Assembly: GCA_913031625.1 (NCBI GenBank)
Contig: CAJWGB010000009.1
Coordinates: forward strand, 1 to 54,982
Reading direction: 5' to 3'
Source of the DNA: an uncultured Planctomycetaceae bacterium
GTDB taxonomy: Bacteria; Planctomycetota; Planctomycetia; Planctomycetales; Planctomycetaceae
DNA length: 54,982 nt
Positions within the stretch are counted from its first letter, which is position 1; every line of letters begins with the position of its first letter. A program made the position numbers and the translations under genes. The notes under the pieces are model-generated. The model ran no database searches, was not told where the DNA came from, and saw nothing but the letters and a program-made list of their open reading frames with translations. Of the stretch, positions 36,568 to 45,656 are shown one piece after another.

Positions 36568-37248
36568 GTGTCACATCACCTCCCGGATACGTCCGAGCTT
36601 GTTGCAACACTTAATCGTTACGGCGTCGAACTTGACGAAGAGTTTCACCCGGCCCTTGTTCGCTACTGCACGTTGTTGTGGAAGTGGAACGCGCGTCTGA
36701 ATCTCACTCGCCACACAGATTACGACGCGTTTGTGGCACGAGACCTCATTGATACGCTCCGTCTGTCACAACATATCCCTGAACTTGAAGAGGGTTCACT
36801 GAAACTCCTTGACGTCGGGTCAGGGGGAGGAGTGCCGGGGATTCCCCTGGCGATTACTCGAGACGACATTCGGGTCACGCTCGCGGAGTCAGTCCAGAAG
36901 AAAGCCAACGCGCTTTCGACAATTGTCAGAAAGATGAAGCTGAACGTGACTGTTCACGCCGGACGCGCGGAAGAACTGCTGAAGAAGCAGCCATTCAACA
37001 TTCTGACAGTGCGAGCTGTTGCTTCCTTGCGAAAGCTCATGTTCTGGTTTCAGCAGAATAAAGGTGCCTTTGACCAGATGTTGCTCATCAAAGGCCCGAG
37101 ATACTCAGCGGAAGTCGAAGAGGCAGCCGAGGCCGGACTGCTGGACGATGTGCACCTTGAGCTGATCGACAGCTATCCAACACCGGGGCACGACAATGAA
37201 AGTGTGATCCTGTCGCTGAGATATGCTGATGGTGAGGCTGACGAGTAA
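36568..37248 (+). CDS. rsmG: 16S rRNA (guanine527-N7)-methyltransferase
   Basis: 226-residue SAM-dependent methyltransferase that modifies G527 of 16S rRNA. Motifs: [15 protein letters not shown] (37-51), the SAM-binding [16 protein letters not shown] (80-95), [12 protein letters not shown] with the catalytic region, [14 protein letters not shown] (the RAVA motif), and LLIKGPRY. The start is GTG 36568; no strong ribosome binding site precedes it, but it lies three bases after the stop of the isomerase-like gene, so translational coupling is plausible. tsaD follows after five bases. Confidence 0.95.
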   Translation: MSHHLPDTSELVATLNRYGVELDEEFHPALVRYCTLLWKWNARLNLTRHTDYDAFVARDLIDTLRLSQHIPELEEGSLKLLDVGSGGGVPGIPLAITRDDIRVTLAESVQKKANALSTIVRKMKLNVTVHAGRAEELLKKQPFNILTVRAVASLRKLMFWFQQNKGAFDQMLLIKGPRYSAEVEEAAEAGLLDDVHLELIDSYPTPGHDNESVILSLRYADGEADE

Positions 37249-37253
37249 TCGGC

Positions 37254-38285
37254 ATGCGAAAACTCCTCGCCATTGAATCTTCGTGTGATGAAACATCCGC
37301 CGCAGTTGTGGCAGAAGACAGGACCATTCTGTCCAACATTGTGGCGTCTCAACACGAACTGCACTTCGACTTTGGGGGCGTCGTGCCGGAAATCGCTTCG
37401 CGCGCCCACGTGCGTCGAATTATTCCCGTGATTGAAGAGGCACTCAAAGCTGCGGACACCGATTTGAAAGAACTGTGCGCAGTAGCAGTCACTTCAGAAC
37501 CTGGTCTCGTTGGATCCTTGCTGGTTGGCCTGACGGCTGCCAAGACACTGGCCATGTCCCTCGACATCCCGCTCGTCACAGTGGATCACATCGATGCACA
37601 TATTTACGCGTGCGGCATGGGTCAGCAGGAGTCCGCATTCCCGTGTGTTGGGTTTGTTGTGAGTGGTGGGCACACAAATCTCTACGACTGTCGATCTGCA
37701 ACCGATACGACACTGATCGCCGGAACAACGGACGATGCGGCTGGTGAGGCCTTTGACAAAGTTGCCCGCATTTTGCACCTCCCTTATCCGGGTGGCCCGT
37801 CCATTCAGAAAGCAGCAGAGAAAGGCGATCCAACATCCTACCAGCTGCCTCGCCCCATGATGCGTGCGGACAAGCCTCATTTCAGCTTCAGTGGCCTCAA
37901 GACTGCCGTGCTGTATGCCGCTCGAGGTGTACCAGGGACCGAACAACTGGACCATACTCCGGAAGAATGCGTCCCCAACCTGGCGGCCTCATTCCAGGCA
38001 GCCGTGTCCGATGTGCTGGTGTTCAAGTGTCGACAGGCACTCAAAAAACTGGGGTACAAACGATTGTGTGTCGGAGGTGGCGTCGCCGCTAACCAGCATT
38101 TCCGTGAACAGCTGACCGACATGTGTCGCCGACACCGAGTCGAGCTGCTCATTGCTCCGCCTGAACTTTGCACAGATAACGCAGCCATGGCAGCGATCGC
38201 GTGGGAATACCTCGAGCAGGGAAAAACGGCCAATCTGGATGCTGACGTATTGCCGGGACTCGTACGCCCCCATGTCTCGCGGTGA
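37254..38285 (+). CDS. tsaD: tRNA threonylcarbamoyl transferase subunit
   Basis: 343-residue TsaD (formerly Gcp), which transfers the threonylcarbamoyl group to A37 of ANN-decoding tRNAs. Motifs: [16 protein letters not shown] (4-19), [16 protein letters not shown] (41-56), the metal-binding HIDAH (H112, H116), [18 protein letters not shown] and the C-terminal CTDNAAMAA. It ends an isomerase-like / rsmG / tsaD run with near-zero spacing. Its partners TsaB, TsaC and TsaE are not in the window. Confidence 0.97.
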   Translation: MRKLLAIESSCDETSAAVVAEDRTILSNIVASQHELHFDFGGVVPEIASRAHVRRIIPVIEEALKAADTDLKELCAVAVTSEPGLVGSLLVGLTAAKTLAMSLDIPLVTVDHIDAHIYACGMGQQESAFPCVGFVVSGGHTNLYDCRSATDTTLIAGTTDDAAGEAFDKVARILHLPYPGGPSIQKAAEKGDPTSYQLPRPMMRADKPHFSFSGLKTAVLYAARGVPGTEQLDHTPEECVPNLAASFQAAVSDVLVFKCRQALKKLGYKRLCVGGGVAANQHFREQLTDMCRRHRVELLIAPPELCTDNAAMAAIAWEYLEQGKTANLDADVLPGLVRPHVSR

Positions 38286-38403
38286 TCCGAATGGTCCCTT
38301 AGTCCAAGACATTCCATTGCTGGTGGGAGTCACCAGCCAGGCATAGCGGAAGCTCGCAAGCCCTCCGGTGCCACCCGCGACGAGGCAATGCACCGTCTGA
38401 GGA

Positions 38404-38438
38404 GCGCTCGACCGGGCGGCTGGCGCCGTTCCACTCAG
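38404..38438 (+). repeat. dispersed GC-rich repeat, copy B
   Basis: 35 bases beginning GCGCTCGACCGGGCGGCT, in the gap between tsaD and the VTC-domain gene. It matches 19298-19332 at about 30 of 35 positions. Confidence 0.65.
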
Positions 38439-38442
38439 CGTG

Positions 38443-39219
38443 TCAGTCCACGAAGTGCACGTGGTTCAGCAGACTGCATCCATGAACGTATTTGGAACAG
38501 CGAGTGGCACGAGGGACGAACGGGTGCAACAGCCTGCGTAGATCGGGTTCATGTCCGACAGGCACCTTGCCTTCGACAACCACAAGGTCTCCCAGGCGTT
38601 GAGGGAACCGAGTTGAGACGCGTGTCGTTCCCACCTGATCGTAGTAGGTTAGGTTGTAGTCCAGGGTCATACGTAACTGACCGTCGAGCGACGTGAAGTG
38701 TTCCCGGTCATATTGCACGATGATGATTGGTTCCGGAAACCTCAACAGCGCACACCGGAAGTGCTCAGGAACGACCGGATCAAGCAATGCGTAGAGCTCG
38801 GACCATGTCATCTGCTCAACCGGCTTCGTCGACTGCACCTTCAGCCGATGCTTGCCCGTGACCCTGGTCTCACGCCACTTAATCTCCAGGTAGAACTCAT
38901 TCCGAGGAGCCAGTGTGTCGTACCACCGGAGCCTCAGCTTACGGCGACTGCCAATCCCATCCAGGTTGGCGTGGCAGGAACTGAGGGCCGCATCATCAAA
39001 ATAGATGCTGCGGACGACCGACACTGGGTTATTGTGAACCTGTCGGCGGCAGTTTGTAGCAAGGTTGCTGCGCAGCTTGCCGATATCCGCTACGTCCAGT
39101 GCGTATTTCACTTCGGCCCGCTTTGCCAGGTCCTGTCGTTCAGACGTTTCATCGTGGATTGTCAGCACTGGAATTGCGGCACTACCGGGAGAAGTCTGGT
39201 CTGCTGCTGTAGACGTCAT
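38443..39219 (-). CDS. VTC-domain (polyphosphate polymerase-like) protein
   Basis: 258-residue protein of the VTC/CYTH-related family. It has the tunnel residues expected: AEVKYAL (35-41, E36 and K38), VVRSIYFDDA (68-77), RRKLRLRWY (92-100), EIK (112-114), TGKHRLKV (121-128), the segment IVQYDREHF, and the metal-binding VVVEGKVP with glutamate near the end. Eukaryotic VTC4 makes polyphosphate from ATP; bacterial single-domain relatives are largely uncharacterised. No membrane partner or CotH-type gene, sometimes found beside such proteins, is adjacent. ATG 39219 has AGGA eight bases upstream. Confidence 0.85.
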   Translation of the reverse strand: MTSTAADQTSPGSAAIPVLTIHDETSERQDLAKRAEVKYALDVADIGKLRSNLATNCRRQVHNNPVSVVRSIYFDDAALSSCHANLDGIGSRRKLRLRWYDTLAPRNEFYLEIKWRETRVTGKHRLKVQSTKPVEQMTWSELYALLDPVVPEHFRCALLRFPEPIIIVQYDREHFTSLDGQLRMTLDYNLTYYDQVGTTRVSTRFPQRLGDLVVVEGKVPVGHEPDLRRLLHPFVPRATRCSKYVHGCSLLNHVHFVD

Positions 39220-39461
39220 GGAAACAATCCTAAGACCGACGAGAGCCGCTCTGCAAGCACGGCATCTACTTCATCCTGGACAGGAAACATTCAGTTCAGT
39301 ACCCGTTGTCCGTCCAAAGCAGTATCGGCCGTTCTCCCGACATGCGGAACTAACACCGCTCAGAGACAGGGTTTCCGGCCAATTTGGGACTTGTCGCCGA
39401 TCTTTTCGGAAACAATGGCGTAGAAGACTGAGCAGGGAGTGTTGGTTCGCTTGAGGCGGTT

Positions 39462-40331
39462 GTGAACCAGGGCAATAATCTCTGCTTGCACTTCCAGCCG
39501 TCCCCGGAGCTCCCCTTGCCTGGCTTTCGAAAAAAAATCCCTCGATATACCGATCCGGAACAGGTCGAAAAGCTGAAAGCTGCAAGCGGTTTCAACGCGC
39601 AGCTGATGGACGAACTGCGCCCGCACGTACGCGAGGGCACGACCACGGATCAGTTGGACAAGCTGGCCTACCAGTATACGATGGATCACGGACATACTCC
39701 TGCATGCCTTGGGTACCATGGATACCCCAAAACAATCTGCACGAGCGTCAACGAAGTTGTCTGTCATGGGATTCCCAATGACCGTCCGCTGGAACAGGGC
39801 GACATCGTCAACGTAGACATCACTACGATTGTCGACGGCTGGTACGGCGATCAGTCTGAGACATTCATGATCGGCGAAGTTTCGGAGGCTGCTCAAAATC
39901 TCGTGCAGCTCACGTTTGAATCCCTGTTCAAGGGGATCCATGCGGCTCGAGCAGGTGGCCCTGTCATTCTGATTGGTCGAGCAATTCAATCTTTTGCTCA
40001 GGGACACGGACTATCAGTCGTCCGCGAATATCAGGGGCATGGAATCGGTCAGGACTTTCATCAGGACCCCGGCATTCCTCACTTTCCTGTCCCGACCGCC
40101 AGCCGAGATCTCCTTGAGCCCGGAATCTGTTTCACCATTGAACCGATGCTGAACATCGGTGGCTACAAAACACGTCAGGACAAGTCAGACGGCTGGACAG
40201 TCCGCACGATGGATGGTTCACTTTCAGCACAGTTTGAACACACGCTGCTGATGACCGAAGATGGGCCTGAGATTCTGACCCTGACAAAGAATGGACCGCA
40301 GGAAGGCGACACACTGACGCCCGTCAGCTGA
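39462..40331 (+). CDS. map: type I methionine aminopeptidase
   Basis: 289 residues. It removes the initiator methionine from nascent proteins. The metal ligands are all present: D119 (NVDIT), D130 (GDQSETF), H193 (GHGIG), E227 (TIEPM) and E259 (FEHT), with the conserved H102 in CHGIP. The start is GTG 39462 with GAGGCGG upstream. A 30-residue N-terminal lead ([20 protein letters not shown]) precedes the pita-bread fold, longer than in E. coli Map and similar to the leader of some planctomycete and eukaryotic-like enzymes. The RraA-like gene follows after 34 bases. Confidence 0.95.
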   Translation: MNQGNNLCLHFQPSPELPLPGFRKKIPRYTDPEQVEKLKAASGFNAQLMDELRPHVREGTTTDQLDKLAYQYTMDHGHTPACLGYHGYPKTICTSVNEVVCHGIPNDRPLEQGDIVNVDITTIVDGWYGDQSETFMIGEVSEAAQNLVQLTFESLFKGIHAARAGGPVILIGRAIQSFAQGHGLSVVREYQGHGIGQDFHQDPGIPHFPVPTASRDLLEPGICFTIEPMLNIGGYKTRQDKSDGWTVRTMDGSLSAQFEHTLLMTEDGPEILTLTKNGPQEGDTLTPVS

Positions 40332-40365
40332 AGTCTGCGGCACCAGCCAAACGGAAAGAACTCGA

Positions 40366-41088
40366 ATGGCACTCACTCCGGAACAGCTGACCGCTCTGCA
40401 GAAGTATGACACTCCCACGGTGTGCAACGTGATCGAGCTGTTTGATGTTCGACCGCGCAGCACCGGTTACATGGATCGTCACATCGAATCCTGTTTCCCG
40501 GAACTCCCTCCGATGGTGGGCTACGCATCAACAGCCACGTTTCGAGCTCTTTCGCCACCGCGAGCCGGAGACGCGTATTCCGGACTGGATGACCAGTTGG
40601 CAGCATTTGCAGATTGTCCTGGCCCGCCAGTGGTCGTGTTCCAGGACCTCGATGTTCCGTCCGCAGCTGCAACATTCGGGGAAGTCATGTGCAGCACGTA
40701 CAAGGCATTCGGTTCACCCGGTCTGATCACATCCGGAACAGGAAGAGACCTCGACCAGGTACGCGAGCTTAACTACCCCGTGTTCACGGGTGGAACGTGC
40801 TGTTCTCACGGAGACTGTCACATTTTGTCGGTCAACGTGCCGGTCGTCGTCGGCGGTATTACCGTTTATCCAGGCGATCTGCTGCATGGTGACTGCAATG
40901 GTGTGAGTACGATTCCTCAGGACATTGCAGATCAGATTGCGGATGTGTGTGAAGAGTTCATTAGCGCTGAGAAACACGTGCTGGAATACGTAAATGCAGG
41001 CACCCCAACGGTCGACGGATTTCGGAACGCCCGCGAAGCCATGGCAGCTGACATCGCGAAGCTGAAGGAACGAGTGTCGGCAAAATAG
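40366..41088 (+). CDS. RraA-family protein (HMG/CHA aldolase or RraA-like)
   Basis: 240 residues. The family covers RraA, the inhibitor of RNase E, and class II 4-hydroxy-4-methyl-2-oxoglutarate aldolase/oxaloacetate decarboxylase, which share a fold. The core is visible: LTALQKYDTPTVCNVIE at the start, the block GEVMCSTYKAFGSPGLITSG followed by GRDLDQVRE with the substrate-binding arginine and aspartate (R127, D128), NVPVVVGGITVYPGDLLHGD and NGVSTIP. Presence of R127 and D128 fits an aldolase; sequence cannot rule out other roles. It lies 34 bases after map, same strand. Confidence 0.82.
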   Translation: MALTPEQLTALQKYDTPTVCNVIELFDVRPRSTGYMDRHIESCFPELPPMVGYASTATFRALSPPRAGDAYSGLDDQLAAFADCPGPPVVVFQDLDVPSAAATFGEVMCSTYKAFGSPGLITSGTGRDLDQVRELNYPVFTGGTCCSHGDCHILSVNVPVVVGGITVYPGDLLHGDCNGVSTIPQDIADQIADVCEEFISAEKHVLEYVNAGTPTVDGFRNAREAMAADIAKLKERVSAK

Positions 41089-41146
41089 ATTTAGTCTGAT
41101 CTGTGCCTGACAGTGAACTCTATGGTAAACAGGAATCACCACTGAG

Positions 41147-41175
41147 GACACGGAGTCGCACAGAGGCCACACCGG
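41147..41175 (+). repeat. dispersed CACCACAGAG-type intergenic repeat, copy 2
   Basis: Degenerate copy beginning CACCACTGAGGACACGGAGT, just upstream of the glycosyltransferase gene. Confidence 0.6.
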
Positions 41176-41208
41176 ACGTGGTTATCGAGCACAAGAGGAA
41201 TGCGGTTC

Positions 41209-42366
41209 ATGCGTACCGCCCACATTATCACACGACTGATTATCGGCGGTGCTCAGGAGAACACGCTCTTCAATGTGGATGACCAGCATCACATTCACGG
41301 CGATGAGGTCTGCCTGATCACCGGGCCGGGACTGGGACCGGAAGGGACTCTGGAGCAGCGTGCACGCGATCGCGGTCTTGATCTGCAAATCCTTCCGGAA
41401 TTGCAGCGTAGTCTGAATCCCCTGAAGGACTGGCAGGCATTGCGAGCGTTGAAACGCCTGCTGAAGGATTACCAACCGGACGTGGTTCATACTCACAGTT
41501 CCAAGGCGGGTATTCTCGGGCGCCGTGCCGCATATTCACTCGGCATTCCGTGTGTGCATTCGATTCACGGGGCCGCGTTTCACTATGGCCAGCCGGGAGT
41601 GCTGTACCGAGCCTACCGCATGGCAGAACGGATTGCAGAGCCGTGGTGCCAGCACTTTATCTGTGTGTGTAACGCAATGACTCGCCAGTACCTCGATGCG
41701 GGCATCGGAACGCCGGACAAATACACCACCATCTACAGTGGGATGGACGTCGACCGATTCCTTAATCCAACGCGTAGCGCCTCAGAAGTTCGGCAGCAAC
41801 TGGGGCTGACAGATGAGCACATCGTCATCGGCAAGATTGCTCGACTCTTCAACCTCAAGGGGCACGAGTACCTCATCGAAGCAGCCCCGGCGATCGTCAA
41901 AGAGCATCCTCAGGTCCGCTTCCTCTTTGTGGGTGACGGCATCCTTCAGGATCAATACCGAAGACGCATCGAGGAACTGGATCTTACTGAGCATTTCATA
42001 TTTGCAGGCCTCGTTCCCCCTGATGAAGTGCCTGACTACATCCACGCGATGGATATCGCCGCTCATACAAGTGTGTGGGAGGGACTGGCGCGTGTTCTGC
42101 CTCAGGCACTGATCTGTGGAAAGCCAATTGTAAGCTTCGACATAGACGGAGCTCACGAAGTATGCGTCACCGACGAGACCGGAATACTGGTTCCGGCACG
42201 CGATCAGGAGGCACTGACCAGTGCCCTGCTCCGCCTGGTAGCAGACAGAGATCTTCGAGTACAACTCGGGACAGCCGGGAGGGAGCGATTCACGGATCAA
42301 TTTCGGCATGAGTACATGACGGAACGAATCCGCGAAGTGTATGCAAAGGTGACCGGACGGGGATAA
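41209..42366 (+). CDS. family 4 glycosyltransferase
   Basis: 385 residues from ATG 41209, with AGAGG ten bases upstream; ATG 41200 sits on that site and would add three residues. It is a GT-B fold retaining glycosyltransferase using a nucleotide-sugar donor. Features: the N-terminal IGGAQENTL donor/acceptor loop, VVHTHSSKAGILGRRAA, VCNAMTRQY and the hinge VFVGDGILQ-like LFVGDGILQDQ, then the donor-binding VWEGLARVLPQAL with the conserved glutamate, and GTAGRERF at the end. It probably builds capsular or surface polysaccharide; the sugar is unknown. Confidence 0.87.
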   Translation: MRTAHIITRLIIGGAQENTLFNVDDQHHIHGDEVCLITGPGLGPEGTLEQRARDRGLDLQILPELQRSLNPLKDWQALRALKRLLKDYQPDVVHTHSSKAGILGRRAAYSLGIPCVHSIHGAAFHYGQPGVLYRAYRMAERIAEPWCQHFICVCNAMTRQYLDAGIGTPDKYTTIYSGMDVDRFLNPTRSASEVRQQLGLTDEHIVIGKIARLFNLKGHEYLIEAAPAIVKEHPQVRFLFVGDGILQDQYRRRIEELDLTEHFIFAGLVPPDEVPDYIHAMDIAAHTSVWEGLARVLPQALICGKPIVSFDIDGAHEVCVTDETGILVPARDQEALTSALLRLVADRDLRVQLGTAGRERFTDQFRHEYMTERIREVYAKVTGRG

Positions 42367-42500
42367 GGCCGGGTATGCCGCCGCTCCGAGGTTGAAGTGA
42401 ATCCTCTCACACTTCACGACCATCGTGGCTACGGCACTTCTCATCTTTTCGGTGATCAGTAGAATTGCGGTGTCCGCCCGTTCATCCGTTTGAGACGCCC

Positions 42501-43913
42501 ATGCTTCGCAACCTGCCCCTCCTTCTGATTCTTGTTGCTCAAAACTTCTGCCTTGCAGCTGAAAAGCCCAACATTGTCTACATTCTGCTGGACGACGCAG
42601 GCTATGGCGATCTCTCCTGCTATGGGCAGAAACTCTTCCGTACGCCTCATATTGACAGGCTCGCGTCCGAGGGAATGCAGTTCACTCAGCACTATTCCGG
42701 ATCGACCGTATGCGCTCCGACGCGCTGCAGCCTGATGACGGGGCTGCACACCGGGCACACCTATGTTCGCGGCAATCGAGAAGTTCAGCCGGAAGGCCAG
42801 GCAGCGATGCCTGCGGACATTGTCACGATTCCGCGCCTGCTGAAGAAAGCAGGATACAGAACAGGAGCCTTCGGAAAATGGGGCCTGGGCGCGCCCGGCT
42901 CACCGAGTGATCCTGCCGACCACTTTGACACGTTCTTCGGCTACAACTGCCAGCGACAAGCGCACACTTACTACCCGACCCATCTGTGGCGGAATAAGGA
43001 AAAGGTGGAGCAGGACGGAGAAACGCATTCCGCGCCGGTCATCATGAATGAAGCCCTGGAGTTTGTCCGAACCAACAAAGAAGAGCCGTTCTTTCTGTTC
43101 CTGCCGATCACGATTCCACACGCAGCCATGCACGCCCCGGAAGAATACATGGCTCCATGGCGAAAAATGTTTCCTCAATTCGAAGAGAAGATTGGCAGGT
43201 ACAGAGGGCCGGAAGTCCGAAACCCAATCGCTGCCTTCGCCAGCATGATGACGCTGATGGACGAAGGGGTTGGTGACCTGATGAGTCTCCTGAAGGAACT
43301 GGAGATTGATGAAAACACGATTGTCCTGCTGAGCAGCGATAACGGGCCTCACCGCGAAGGCGGCCACGATCCGGTCTTCTTTGACAGCAACGGAATGTTG
43401 AAAGGATTCAAACGTGATCTGTATGAAGGCGGAATCCGAGCTCCTTTGATCGCTCGCTGGCCAGGAAAAGTCAAAGCTGGTTCACGTTCTCAGCACGTGT
43501 CTGCTCACTGGGACATGCTCCCCACGTTCTGCGAACTCGCGGGTGTGGAAACTCCGGCTGGCGTCGACGGGATCAGCATGGTGGCGGAACTGACCGGTGA
43601 GGGAACTCAACAGAAGCACGACTTCCTCTACTGGGAGTTTTACGAGCGAGGCGGCAAACGAGCAGTCCGCTTTGGCAACTGGAAGGCCGTTCAGCAGAAT
43701 CTCAGGAGTGCTGATTCCCGGGAGGGAGTTGAACTCTATGACCTGTCGCTGGACATCGGTGAAGAACGCAACGTAGCCGCACTCAACCCGGAAGTCGTGC
43801 AACAGGCGCGCGAGTATTTTCACGCGGCTCATGTGCCCTCAGAGTTCTGGGCCTTCGGCGGCAAAAAGAAGAAGCCGCAGAACGGCCCTCGCGTAATCCC
43901 CGGCAAACAATAG
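42501..43913 (+). CDS. secreted sulfatase (arylsulfatase A-like)
   Basis: 470 residues from ATG 42501, with signal peptide MLRNLPLLLILVAQNFCLAA. Metal-site start KPNIVYILLDDAGYGD, formylglycine motif CAPTR (C71-R75) continuing CSLMTG, KWGLG, the LLSSDNGPH metal site and RFGNWKAV. Residues needed for a type I sulfatase are in place. The motif is of the Cys type, needing a formylglycine-generating enzyme encoded elsewhere. It ends KKKKPQNGPRVIPGKQ, a basic tail. It is transcribed towards the convergent glucose dehydrogenase gene. Confidence 0.93.
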   Translation: MLRNLPLLLILVAQNFCLAAEKPNIVYILLDDAGYGDLSCYGQKLFRTPHIDRLASEGMQFTQHYSGSTVCAPTRCSLMTGLHTGHTYVRGNREVQPEGQAAMPADIVTIPRLLKKAGYRTGAFGKWGLGAPGSPSDPADHFDTFFGYNCQRQAHTYYPTHLWRNKEKVEQDGETHSAPVIMNEALEFVRTNKEEPFFLFLPITIPHAAMHAPEEYMAPWRKMFPQFEEKIGRYRGPEVRNPIAAFASMMTLMDEGVGDLMSLLKELEIDENTIVLLSSDNGPHREGGHDPVFFDSNGMLKGFKRDLYEGGIRAPLIARWPGKVKAGSRSQHVSAHWDMLPTFCELAGVETPAGVDGISMVAELTGEGTQQKHDFLYWEFYERGGKRAVRFGNWKAVQQNLRSADSREGVELYDLSLDIGEERNVAALNPEVVQQAREYFHAAHVPSEFWAFGGKKKKPQNGPRVIPGKQ

Positions 43914-43973
43914 GGCCATCCCGAGCAAAGCGAGCTACGGCTCTGCCCGCAAACCCTGTGCACTCAGGAAGAA

Positions 43974-44000
43974 TTCACCACAGAGAAACACAGAGTTTTA
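43974..44000 (+). repeat. dispersed CACCACAGAG-type intergenic repeat, copy 3
   Basis: Copy beginning TTCACCACAGAGAAACACAG between the sulfatase and the convergent dehydrogenase gene. Confidence 0.65.
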
Positions 44001-44064
44001 CACAGTAACTCCCTCTGGAACACGGACGCGACACAACTGCCTGTGCCGGGTTTTAGCGCTGCGA

Positions 44065-45168
44065 TTAGCCTTCTGCCACGTTCACATACACTTTGAGTGC
44101 ATCTCGGTCTTCCACCAGCAAACGCATCATCTCAGCGTAGTTGTCGAGTCCATCAACCGGGCTTGTCAAAATCTTCTCGAGCACCCCGGGGTAAGTCACG
44201 TCACCCAGTGCGAGGTCAGAGATTCCTGATTCAAAGTGCCGGAAGTTGGCATTTACTGAACCAACCAGCAGTTTGTTTCCGAGTACCCAGTTCAGATTCA
44301 CACTGTCACTTGGAACATCGACCTTCCGTTCACCACCCGTGATGCTGGTCCAGACAATGCACCCATTGTGCCCGAGGACTTCCATACACTCAAATGCCAC
44401 GGCACTACTGCCGGTCGCTTCAATGATTAGATCCGGCTTGCCGCATTCATCAGCCAGTTCTTTCAGAGACTTGTCAGCAGTACTGACATAGTGCGATCCC
44501 ATTCCTTCCGCGATTTCTGCTTTCAGATTTGGCTTTTTCCCTCGAGCAAGAGTCCAGACTTCCATTCCCCGCAGTCGCAGAATGAGCGTGGACAGCAGGC
44601 CGATCTGACCTGATCCAGTCACCCATGCACGCTTGGGCTCCCAGACCTGCAGTCGCTGCTGAGCAAGCATGGCCTGCTCGACGGCCTTCGCCGCACAGCT
44701 CATGGGTTCGGCCAGCACATGCAGATGCTTCAGCCCGACTGGCATCCGAACCATGAATTCTTCGTCGTCCACAAAGTACTCGGTCAGATAACCATGCAGC
44801 AGGTTGATCCCGCGTTCGTAGTATTCTTCTTCGCTCGTGATGTCAGAGCGACCAATCTTGTCGAAAATCGAGCCCCCGGGACGACGGACAGTACATGTCA
44901 CGTAGTCACCAGGCTGAACGCGTTTCACGTTCTCGCCAACTTCTTCGACAATACCGAAGGACTCGTGACCGATGACGAGGAAATCGAACCCGGGAGGCGC
45001 CTGACCATACTGAGCTTCGTTAATTTCCCGGTCAGTCGCGTCAACTCCAACTTTGAGTGTGCGGACGAGAACGCCACGTCCATTCGGGATATCAGTGACC
45101 GATGGTTTTTCCAGTTCGGCGAGATGAACGCTGTCGGGTGTGCCCGGTTTGACGGCGATGGCCTTCAT
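44065..45168 (-). CDS. glucose 1-dehydrogenase, archaeal-type zinc medium-chain dehydrogenase
   Basis: 367 residues of the medium-chain zinc dehydrogenase family, resembling archaeal glucose dehydrogenase: MKAIAVKPG start, [44 protein letters not shown] and [10 protein letters not shown]. Oxidation of glucose (or another aldose) to its lactone with NAD(P) is expected; the lactone could feed the pathway of SMP-30-type enzymes. Where most family members have the catalytic zinc cysteine, this protein has D43, with H68, E69 and E154. That Asp-His-Glu arrangement is known from the haloarchaeal Haloferax enzyme. The cysteines that hold the second, structural zinc are absent from the segment 92-117. 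The Rossmann region has [15 protein letters not shown]. Confidence 0.85.
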   Translation of the reverse strand: MKAIAVKPGTPDSVHLAELEKPSVTDIPNGRGVLVRTLKVGVDATDREINEAQYGQAPPGFDFLVIGHESFGIVEEVGENVKRVQPGDYVTCTVRRPGGSIFDKIGRSDITSEEEYYERGINLLHGYLTEYFVDDEEFMVRMPVGLKHLHVLAEPMSCAAKAVEQAMLAQQRLQVWEPKRAWVTGSGQIGLLSTLILRLRGMEVWTLARGKKPNLKAEIAEGMGSHYVSTADKSLKELADECGKPDLIIEATGSSAVAFECMEVLGHNGCIVWTSITGGERKVDVPSDSVNLNWVLGNKLLVGSVNANFRHFESGISDLALGDVTYPGVLEKILTSPVDGLDNYAEMMRLLVEDRDALKVYVNVAEG

Positions 45169-45302
45169 GGGTCTGTTCTTTTGTTACGAAATCGGAAGAG
45201 TTGCTCGTCACCCATGAGTGCGGGTGCCGAAACGGGCGGTGATTCTAAAGCGGGGCCTGGACCCAATCAAAGCAGGCCCCCGTTTTCCCGGGACATTGGG
45301 TG

Positions 45303-45452
45303 GGACGGTCAGGAGACCACCCCACAACATGAGCGGATCAATCAATGTAGGCCACGGCGCTGCCGCTCTCTCTGCGGATCTCCGTGAACTCCGTGGTCAA
45401 AAAACGAATTCACCACTGAGGACGCAGAGGAACACAGAGATCAGCGTCAGCA
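45303..45452 (+). repeat. long direct repeat, copy 1 (contains CACCACAGAG-type element)
   Basis: 150 bases beginning GGACGGTCAGGAGACCACCC and ending TCAGCGTCAGCA. Near-identical to 45461-45608; differences are scattered substitutions and a few single-base gaps. The CACCACTGAGGACGCAGAGG element at about 45409-45441 forms its right part. Confidence 0.9.
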
Positions 45453-45460
45453 GCTAAGCA

Positions 45461-45608
45461 GGACGATCAGGAGACCGCCCCACAAATGAGCAGATCAATC
45501 AATGTAGGCCACGGCTCTGCCGCTCTCTCTGCGGATCTCCGTAAACTCCGTGGTCAAAAACGAATTCACCACTGAGCACGCAGAGGAACACAGAGATCAG
45601 CGTCAGCA
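45461..45608 (+). repeat. long direct repeat, copy 2
   Basis: 148-base copy beginning GGACGATCAGGAGACCGCCC, eight bases after copy 1. A shorter third piece (the first 31 bases) lies at 48689-48719. Confidence 0.9.
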
Positions 45609-45656
45609 TGGGCTGTCAGGAACAGAGTGCCCGACGCGGAGCGTCAGGCTACGACG

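Larger units (their letters stand above)
45169..45656. other. repeat-bearing intergenic region between glcDH-like gene and glgC
   Basis: About 490 bases with no supported gene; nearly 300 of them are two tandem direct repeats (see next entries). Both flanking genes are on the minus strand. Confidence 0.65.

Noticed and set aside
45303-45608. CRISPR-like array
   Set aside because: Only two long direct repeats with no short spacers and no cas gene.
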